Both the position numbers and the translations under genes were made by a program. This document shows, piece by piece, positions 1-6,529 of a stretch of 12,876 nucleotides of DNA. The DNA is from Cylindrotheca closterium (taxonomy: Eukaryota > Bacillariophyta > Bacillariophyceae > Bacillariales > Bacillariaceae): assembly GCA_933822405.4 (NCBI GenBank), contig CAKOGP040001941.1:1-12876 (forward strand), written 5' to 3'. The notes beneath the pieces were generated by a model, which saw only the letters and a list, made by a program, of their open reading frames with translations, did no database searches and was not told the origin of the DNA. How positions within the stretch are numbered: position 1 is the first letter of the stretch; every line of letters starts with the position of its first letter.

Positions 1-165
1 CCTCCATATAGTCACCAGTTTTGGTCCTGTTGGCCATATGTCGGAGCAACATCTCAAGATGCTTAAACACTTGACAACCAAACGGATGTGGAAGTCCAAG
101 ACCCTGATAGGACAGCGGAGCAAATACAACATCCTGAGGGAAATTACGTAGCATAAAACCAATTA
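1..165 (-). mobile_element. Non-LTR (LINE-type) reverse transcriptase, C-terminal fragment
   Basis: Read on the minus strand, this stretch is open and encodes a segment with RNFPQDVVFAPL, then GLGLPHP and a Leu/His-rich helix ending in TGDYMEG. That arrangement (a V-[FY]-[AG]-P-L strand, a G-[LI]-G-[LIV]-x-[HP] turn, then a helix and a T-G-[DK] motif) is typical of the region after the catalytic core of non-LTR retrotransposon reverse transcriptases in algae. The fragment runs off the left edge of the window. It continues in the same frame into copia-type sequence at about 165, so two element types are fused here. The family call rests on recalled pattern similarity; the exact boundary is uncertain by about 15 bases. 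Confidence 0.5.
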
Positions 166-420
166 ATGATTCAGTTATATATATATCCTTTGGAATCTCT
201 ATCCAATCGTCCTGCACTCCTTCAGGCGTGGGACACTTCATCTTCCCTTTTAGGACTGAAGAACCAGGTCTATATATCTTTTCAGCAATGATTGCATCTT
301 CTTCATTCACATGGCAGTTCTTGAATAAACCAGATCTTACTGCAATACGTTCCAGACTGGCTGTCTTACCCAACAGAACAGCTTTCAGAGGAGAAAGAGA
401 GCCGGTCACAATAAGAAAAG
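165..420 (-). mobile_element. Ty1/copia polyprotein fragment, region just before the integrase
   Basis: The minus strand is open from about 420 down through the window edge. It carries VRSGLFKNCHVNEEDA, AEKIYRPG, VLKGK and later DWIEIPKD. This order (a short helix, N-C-x-V-x-x-x-D, A-E-K-I-[FY], L-K-G-K, then D-[YW]-[IV]-x-I-P) is typical of diatom copia polyproteins in the linker just upstream of the integrase core. No integrase DDE core follows; instead the frame runs across a TATATATA-rich spot (180-189) into LINE-type sequence. The fragment lies opposite in orientation to the copia fossil at 590-1807, so the locus has been rearranged or holds two separate insertions. Confidence 0.6.
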
Positions 421-589
421 AAATAAGACTAGCAAAAGTTCAATCTCAAAAAGATTGGCAAATAAAAAGAAGGCCAAAAAGAAAAAAGTTTCGTTTTTTG
501 TTTTTGAACAAGAGGTTCAAAGATTTGGAAAAGGAAGAAAAGGTGGATTTTTTCACTTGTGCATGGGAGGAACACCAGCTCACCGGAAA

Positions 590-1807
590 GATACACCTGT
601 TGGAGCGATATACCACCGGACTTGCGTTTGCCCAAATGTCTGCCAAGCAGGGCATCAAGAAGTACCACAAAGAAGCGGAACTGAAGCTAATTGCCGAGTT
701 TGCACAGTTGCTGGATTTCCAAGGTTTCCATGGAGTTAAAGCAGACGGACCCAACGGCATTTCTTTGGAAGAAAAGAGAGGAGCCGGAGGCATGATCAAT
801 CTTATTGAGGAAAAGATCAATAGAGGACAAACCAATGAAAATCCAGTGCAAAGTTGAGATCAGCATGAAGAAGCATATTCTGAAAGCGGTTGATATGTTC
901 ATGGGCAACATTAATAGAGAGGCAACATTGCCAAGGCTTATCTGTTCAATGTGAGAGAAGCGGCAAAAGATTTGAACGAGGAAAGAGCTGACAATTTTCA
1001 CAGCATGACAGCGTCACTGTTGTACGCCTCAAGATGATGCCGTCTAGACATTCAAAGCGCTATTGGATATTTGTGCACTAGAGTCGGGTGCCCAGACAAA
1101 GATGATTGGGTCAAACTCAAGAGAGTGTTGCAGTACCTGAAAGGTTTGATAGACTTGACAAGAATCATTGGTGGAGACAACATCAGAAGGATGCAAGCAT
1201 GGGTGGATATTTTGTATGGAATCCACAACGACTGCAAAAGTCACACTGGAGGATGCATCTCTTTCGGTTGGGGCGTAATTTGACCATGTGCAAGAAACAG
1301 GGGCTTAATGTGAAGGGCTCAACTGAAGGAGAAGCCGTGGGCGTGAGCAATTTTTTGCCGAACATGATTTGGGTGAGAATGTTTTTGGAACAACAAGGTT
1401 TTGAACTAGAAAAGAACACGCTGTGCCACGGCAATCAGAGCGCTATGAAGATTCTTTTGAACAGTAAGAAGTCAGCCGGAAAAAAGTCCAAACACATCAA
1501 CAATCGTATTTATTTTATTAAGGATTGATTGTTGTCCGGGGGAATCGATGTGGTGTACTGTCCGACTGCAAAGATGCTGGCGGATTTTTTACCAAGCCTT
1601 TACAAAGTAGTTTGTTTTGAAAGTTTCGCGATGTGGTTTTGGGATACAAACACATTGATACTCTACTAGGAAGAATCAGTCAAGGAGCAGGTTGGAAGTT
1701 ATACAGACGACTCCCCTGAGTCGGATAGTGACAAGTCTAAACCGTCATACATCAACCGTGAGAACATGGAGAACCAGTCATGGGCAGATGTTGTTCTTTT
1801 AAGATGA
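590..1807 (+). pseudogene. Decayed Ty1/copia pol: pre-RT segment joined to RT end, RNase H and C-terminal tail
   Basis: The pre-RT segment is readable at 590-835 (AQMSAKQGIKKY, then GAGGMINLIEEKINRG). The reverse-transcriptase core that should follow is missing. The frame of 835-930 resumes at the end of the RT domain (KVEISMKKHI). From 942, another frame reads into connection and RNase H sequence: NFHSMTASLLYAS, a TGA at 1035-1037 where Arg is expected, LCTRV, LKRVLQYLKG and SHTGGCISFGWGVI. Around 1280 the frame shifts again to KGSTEGEAVGVSNFLPN, NQSAMKI and FIKD, followed by a TGA at 1526. From 1591 TKPLQSSLF follows in a third frame with a TGA at 1618. A last shift near 1705 opens a tail ending in NQSWADVV with a stop at 1805-1807. 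At least four frameshifts, several stops and a deleted RT core make it non-functional. Confidence 0.85.
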
Positions 1808-2160
1808 ACAATTGAATTACAGTAGTTAAAACTGTGTAGAGAGTTTTTCGGATGACCGAAAGCTTGAGTTTGCTTTGGTCATTCGAAAACTACTGGTGCA
1901 GATATTGCCCTACTGGTGCAGATATTGCCAGTTTTGACAAGTCAACGGTTGAAGTTAGGGTTATATCCATGCGAGGACATGTATCCTACATGATACCCAC
2001 CGGTACCAGCATAGTACTGTATCTGTATCTATCTGTATCTATCATACTTATTGAAGTAGTGCTCAATGCCACGTTCTACCGGTACATCTGTAAGTTATGG
2101 GTGCTACGGATGGTTGATAGAGGATAGAGGCAGTCAGGATTAACAATACTACAGTACATG
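1808..2160 (+). repeat. Probable copia 3' LTR and flank (boundaries not resolved)
   Basis: The stretch follows directly on the stop codon of the copia C-terminal tail, which is where a 3' LTR lies. It contains no convincing coding sequence. An imperfect hairpin (CGGATGACCGAAAGC at 1849-1863 against GCTTTGGTCATTCG at 1872-1885), a perfect 20 bp tandem duplication (1890-1929) and ATCTGT-type short repeats (2029-2045) are visible. The TG...CA ends expected for an LTR cannot be chosen with confidence, and no second copy is in the window to compare. The LTR identity is therefore inferred from position. Confidence 0.45.
1890..1929 (+). repeat. Perfect 20 bp tandem duplication
   Basis: CTACTGGTGCAGATATTGCC occurs at 1890-1909 and again at 1910-1929 without a mismatch. 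It sits inside the probable LTR, so it is either a feature of that element family or a recent slippage duplication. Confidence 0.95.
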
Positions 2161-2649
2161 CCCAAATTTTATTTATTATTCATCGTCAGTTTCAAATCCA
2201 TGTCAATCCGGTAAGGAGCCCCAACGCTTGGTCAAGGCGAATTTGAAATTCGTCTCAAGAGTACCAGGTATCCCCAAGTTCAGATAACTAGTTAGTTTTT
2301 TAAGCAAATACTACTGCGACTTCTTAGAAAAATGTCTAATGAATAGTTCTACCGGTTCAATATCGTATTACCTTAATTCATTACATCGGTAAAAATGAAG
2401 ATCTCTTCTATCAAGAAGGCCGTTTCAACACCGCACCCCATAGGGAGAGCAGAGACCAAAGGCAGAGCAGATCCGATTGTTTACCACTGTTTGCAAAGCG
2501 ATGTCCATCATATCCTTCATACCTTTACATTTGCGGGAGTGCCGCCATTTGGTATGTTTTTTCATTCTTTTATGTAGCTTTGAATAGTGACTATGAATAA
2601 AACTTAATAATTTCGATTTGTAGATCTAGTCATCCATGACTTGAAAACA
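2161..2649. other. Gene-free stretch between the retroelement and the ferredoxin gene
   Basis: No recognisable gene is seen. There is a perfect 7 bp inverted repeat around one central base (CGAATTT G AAATTCG, 2238-2252). A 60-codon open frame on the plus strand from an ATG at 2395 (favourable AAAA context) has no recognisable motif. A GT-AG pair (about 2551-2626) could extend it, but only into sequence antisense to the ferredoxin exon, so it is not called as a gene. The end of this stretch should hold the 3' UTR of the minus-strand ferredoxin gene. Confidence 0.6.
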
Positions 2650-3235
2650 CTATGGGTTACTGTCGTCAACACGGGGAGGAACAAAGACGATCATGCCGTC
2701 CATACCAGCGGTCAACTTGACCATGGAAGCAAGGCGGCTTTCTGGAAAGATTTCATCAAAATCCCAGTAGTCTTCGATCATTCTCTCCTCGGAGCGAGTC
2801 TTTGGTGCCGCAGTGTCAACACCAGGCCCACTCAAGACCACATGATCATATCCAGAAGTTGGTCCATCTCCAAATACTGGTTCTGTCCACCTTTCACTGT
2901 GAACAATCTCTGCAGCTCCAGCCTCTGTCATAGGGCCAAGTTCTACTTCATTTACTTCGCATGCGTCGTAAAGTGAGGTTCCTGTAGTTACCAACAATCC
3001 TCGTTAGCGGCAAGCAGCAGCGAAACTTATAGTAGAGTCAAATAAATATAGGGACTCCTAACTCACCGACCATTGCAGGAATTTTTCTTCGTGCTCCACT
3101 CGGATCAACAATCGTCAAGTTGATCAGTTTATCAAAAACCGAAGGTGCAGAAGCAGCCAGGGTAGTGAACGTTCGGCCTATCATTCCAGATACGCTTTGT
3201 CCAACGAGCCGATTTGATGCTAATCGAAAAGACAT
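2650..3235 (-). CDS. Mitochondrial adrenodoxin-type ferredoxin lacking cluster cysteines (complex I bridge type)
   Basis: Two exons (3235-3067 and 2981-2650) flank an 85 bp intron with GTGAGT donor and CTACAG acceptor; the join preserves the frame and gives 166 residues. The ATG at 3235 is preceded by GGAAAAA, a good context. Residues 1-30 are rich in Arg, Ser and Thr with no acidic residue, like a mitochondrial presequence. INLTIVDPSGARRKIP (about 38-53) then TSLYDACEVN matches the first strands and helix of adrenodoxin-type [2Fe-2S] ferredoxins. The end, with a DYWDFDEIF helix, PESRLAS and DGMIVFVP, matches the family's S-R-L-G-C-Q and D-G-[ML]-x-V-x-V-P signature, but Ser replaces the ligand Cys. 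Only one Cys is present, in the helix, so a normal cluster cannot form. Ferredoxin-like bridge subunits of mitochondrial complex I in plants, algae and ciliates are the best match; that role is inferred. An electron-carrier role is unlikely. Confidence 0.75.
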
Positions 3236-3708
3236 TTTTTCCACAGTCTGCAAACTGATGACAACAAGATTAGCAACAGCTTGTGTTCCGGTTCGTGCTG
3301 TATTTGGTACGCAGGCGGTAGGTCATCGGCACTTTTCGCTCCGTCCGCCAACCGTACCTGGTACCTTGACTGACTTCCACTCTACAGCCATCGTCTTGCA
3401 GTCGACACACAACGTCTGTACATCGTACGTAAACGAATAAATAACAGTTTCCATACATTTCGTAGACCCGATACAAACTCTACGTAGTCAAATTAGTCAA
3501 TCTGATTACAGGTCCAGATCTAACCCAACCTTCACAGAAGAGTCTTATTGAAAATTATAGATGACTTTAGAAAGGCACAGAAAGTGCTTACATGAGACCT
3601 AAGGTAAAATATAGTCCCCAACCGAAGGAGCTTCTAGAGTCCCAATACCTTGGGCCTGTTCTATGGGCCGTTTCACTCTTCCCCTCTATCATCAAAGCTT
3701 GCGGGATC

Positions 3709-3722
3709 ATATGATATCATAT
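3709..3722. repeat. Perfect 14 bp palindrome
   Basis: ATATGATATCATAT is its own reverse complement. It lies about 475 bp upstream of the ferredoxin ATG. It could be a dimeric factor site or chance in AT-rich DNA. Confidence 0.9.
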
Positions 3723-4008
3723 TGAAATTCAGTCACAAAGGCGTCCTTACATCCACGTTTCATACGAGAGGTGGTTCTTGACGCAACACGCGATGCAAGG
3801 TTATTGTTGGGATATGACGAAATATGAGTTTTTACGTTCCAAAAGAAACTATTCACAGAAATCACCGGAGAGAATCGCCAGAAGGCGAACGTTGGTGTTA
3901 TCTGATAACTTCAAATAATTTAGCCCTAAATGTCGAAGCATCTCATATTGAGAGCTGTATATAAACGTGGCACGGATGGTTGCACGCATGGCACGTCTGC
4001 CGTTTAGC

Positions 4009-4020
4009 CTTCGCTAGCGA
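4009..4020. repeat. Perfect 12 bp palindrome
   Basis: TTCGCTAGCGAA is self-complementary and sits about 500 bp upstream of the FAD-enzyme ATG. A related GCCTTCG word recurs close by. Its role is unknown. Confidence 0.9.
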
Positions 4021-4513
4021 ACAATTTAGTTAACGCTGCGACGTGATTAGCCTTCGGTGCGCATCCGAACGCCGAAATTGTGGCATGAAAAAATCACGAG
4101 ATCGATACGACGATGGTGATCCTAACCATGGCTGAATGAGGCGATTTCCTCAAACAGATATTATTCGAAAACCTTCCCAGGCTCCTCTATCCATTGTGGA
4201 TTGCTTGGGTCTGATAAACCGTTAAATTGAGTAGCGAGGTACGAGAGATTTGGGACGAAAACGAGTACGATGACAAACATGGGGATTTTACAAGATGTGT
4301 GCGAATCTCTAGGTTAAACTATCTAACGTACGAATGACGGACACTCTCTGGTCCAATTAACGTCGCAACCTTCGGTCGCTCCACCAAATAGTTTTACGTG
4401 TATATCTCAGTTTTCATGTGCACACCCACAAAGTAGTAAGCAAAGCTGCCCTGGGAAAAGAAGACGGGCCACTTTGCAGATCATCAATAAGCCAACAATA
4501 CCAGCCCTACAAA

Positions 4514-6478
4514 ATGAAAGTCTGCTACTGCTGTGTTTTTCTATTATTTTGGTCCTCTGTGGCAAACGTTCAGTCCTTTCAAGTCAAGTACAATCACTGG
4601 AACAAACGAGTTCTCGTTTTGCGGAATACCAACGAGAAAACAAATGAAGGGGAGTTTTCGGGAAGCAAACGAGTGTGCATTATAGGCAGTGGCTGGGCTG
4701 GGTTTTCGGCAGCTGATGCATTGTCAAGATGCAAGGTCGTTGGAGGTGACGAGGGTGACATGAAACCATTAGAGATTCATTTGCTGGATGCTTCTCCAAG
4801 GGGGCCTGGTGGCCTCGCGGCGGGATGGAAATCACGTCGGTTGAACCGAACAGTAGAAGCGGGACTGCACGGTTTCTGGAGGGAATACAAGAATACCTAC
4901 GCGGCCATCGAAGGGGCAGGACTCGAAATTGACGATGTGTTGACAGATTATACTCCGTCCGTATTGGTCTCGGAATCAGGGAGAGTCGCTCTTGCGCCAG
5001 TGTTGGGTGAAGAAGCCAATAGGAAACATCTGCCCTTGGACTTAAGAGGATCGGTTTCACTGCTATCTACTTTGGCGAACCTACTACCACCGCCACTAGA
5101 CATAGCACTTCTTTCTGAATTCGATGGGAAAAGCCCTTTGACGGTTGCAGACAGAATGAGTGCTCTTGGTCTTCTTGGCGTTTGGAGCGACTTCGATCAA
5201 AATGACAAAAAAAGTTGGTTAAGGTAAGACAACCTTCGTTATGCTGAGAGTCTACTGCAGTCATTTTGAATATTTTTTATTCTCGCGAATGTTTTCGGAA
5301 GGTATGATAGTATAAGTGCAGACACTCTTTTTAGATCTATTGGGGGGGTGAGCAATAGAGCATATCGCGAACTAGTTGCGCCGCTCCTTCACGTCTTACC
5401 GATGACCCCTGGCTATGACTGTTCCGCAGCTGCTGCTCTCTCGTGCTTTCATACATTTGCTCTTCAGTCCAAAGGTGCATTTGATGTTCGATGGTGCAAA
5501 GGGAGCATCTCCGAGCTAATCTTCAATCCTTGGGCAGCAAAACTACAAGGAACAGGAAGCATACTAATTGATGGTAGCTCGAAAGTCACATCGATAGAAG
5601 AGATTTGTTCGAAGGGGAAAAAGGAGTTCAAGGTTGAGATCAATGAAGAGAAAACTCTCGAATTTGATTACATTATCTTTGCAGTTGGCGCGAACTCCTT
5701 CAAGAGACTCTTGCCGAAATGTTCTTTTCTTTCCAAGCACCCTGATGCAGACAATTGGCGAAGTCTACGCGGAATCACATGCGTTGCTGTTCGGCTATTT
5801 CTGAGACCGCAAACCTCAGACAACGGTGCTGTTTCCGGTATCCGGGCAATCGACGAGGCAATGGACGAGGCTGTTTTTGTATGCGGACCAAATGTCGGTG
5901 GTATCCCCGAGCTCGTAGAAACTGGATTCTGTATATATGACCTACAACGACTGCAGAATGAATACTCTCTTTTGACTCAACGAAATGAGGAGACAATCCC
6001 ATGCGTTGCATATGAAATAGACTTTTTTCGAGCCAATTGCCTCGTGGACATGGGCAATGATGCAGTTGCAACTTTGGCGCTGAAGGCTTTGTGCGCAGCG
6101 CTCGAAATCCCCCCCATTGAAATAGGGTCAATTCTCGACGTCTCTGTGATCAGAGCCAACGATGCCGTATCACATTTCTGTGTCCGATCCGCATTGTGTT
6201 CGCCCCCAGTCAAATTACTAGACGGTGTTTTCATGTGTGGTGATTGGATTGACAGAACAGGCCATGGGTCATGGAGTACCGAAAAGGCTGTTGTAACTGG
6301 CAGACAAGCTGCTGCATCTCTCGCGAAGGATATTGGACTTGATTGCGATGCTGAAGTAATTCCAGTTGCTTCTGAGACACCGCAGCTAGGTGCTCTCCGC
6401 CGGATTGCAAGGGCATTTATCCCGCCTGGCACTATTCCTCCTGCTCCTTGGGCTCTCTGGAATCAACTTGCCCCCTAA
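4514..6478 (+). CDS. Plastid-targeted FAD-dependent oxidoreductase, carotenoid desaturase/amine oxidase superfamily
   Basis: Two exons (4514-5223, 5302-6478) around a 78 bp GT-AG intron encode 628 residues. The ATG at 4514 (context ACAAA) is preferred because it starts a signal peptide (hydrophobic core VFLLFWSSVA) ending in VQS before FQV; Phe after the cleavage site is the diatom plastid-import motif. KRVCIIGSGWAG (about 52-63) is the dinucleotide-binding FAD loop. GLHGFWREYKN (about 118-127), YDSISADTLFR just after the splice, SAAAALSCF, FDVRWCKGS, and the C-terminal FMCGDW (about 547-552) followed by GSWSTEKAVVTGRQAA follow the order seen in plant and cyanobacterial phytoene/zeta-carotene desaturase-like flavoproteins. 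The acceptor at 5301 is chosen over in-frame AGs at 5321 and 5334 because the YDSISADTLFR segment it keeps fits the family. The substrate is unknown; a carotenoid or other isoprenoid is likely. It ends 51 bp from the convergent LRR gene. Confidence 0.85.
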
Positions 6479-6529
6479 AGAAATGGATCAATGCCGGTTT
6501 ATGATTCCTTTACAATTCTACAAAAGCTC

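Larger units (their letters stand above)
3236..4513. promoter_or_regulatory. Divergent intergenic region between ferredoxin and FAD-enzyme genes
   Basis: These 1.28 kb separate the two divergent start codons, so promoters for both should lie here. No convincing gene, tRNA or repeat array is seen. Visible elements are a TATATAAA box on the plus strand (3958-3965), which is about 550 bp from the FAD-enzyme ATG and so may not serve it, a perfect 14 bp palindrome (3709-3722), a perfect 12 bp palindrome (4009-4020), and several ACGT cores (for example near 4040 and 4395) of the kind bound by bZIP factors. None of these has been assigned a function. Confidence 0.4.

Noticed and set aside
228..590. 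Plus-strand open frame from 228 that runs into the copia pre-RT segment
   Set aside because: Over 228-420 the minus strand carries the recognisable copia motifs, so the plus frame there is antisense; 440-590 is low-complexity A/G-rich sequence. Only the part from about 590 has copia similarity.
2395..2577. 60-codon plus-strand frame with good ATG context and a possible 3' intron
   Set aside because: No recognisable motif, and its only splice extension would read antisense to the ferredoxin exon.
2641..2976. Plus-strand open frame of 111 codons
   Set aside because: It is the antisense shadow of ferredoxin exon 2, whose minus-strand frame has family motifs and correct splice signals.
4418..4513. 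Upstream extension of the FAD enzyme from a GTG at 4418
   Set aside because: GTG is not a usual nuclear start, and the ATG at 4514 begins a proper signal peptide with the plastid-import Phe at the cleavage site.
5302..5335. Alternative intron acceptors at 5321 and 5334 in the FAD-enzyme gene
   Set aside because: Both keep the frame, but would remove the YDSISADTLFR segment, which fits the family pattern; the acceptor at 5301 retains it.
5775..6432. Minus-strand open frames of 118 and 151 codons
   Set aside because: They are antisense to exon 2 of the FAD enzyme and have no family features.
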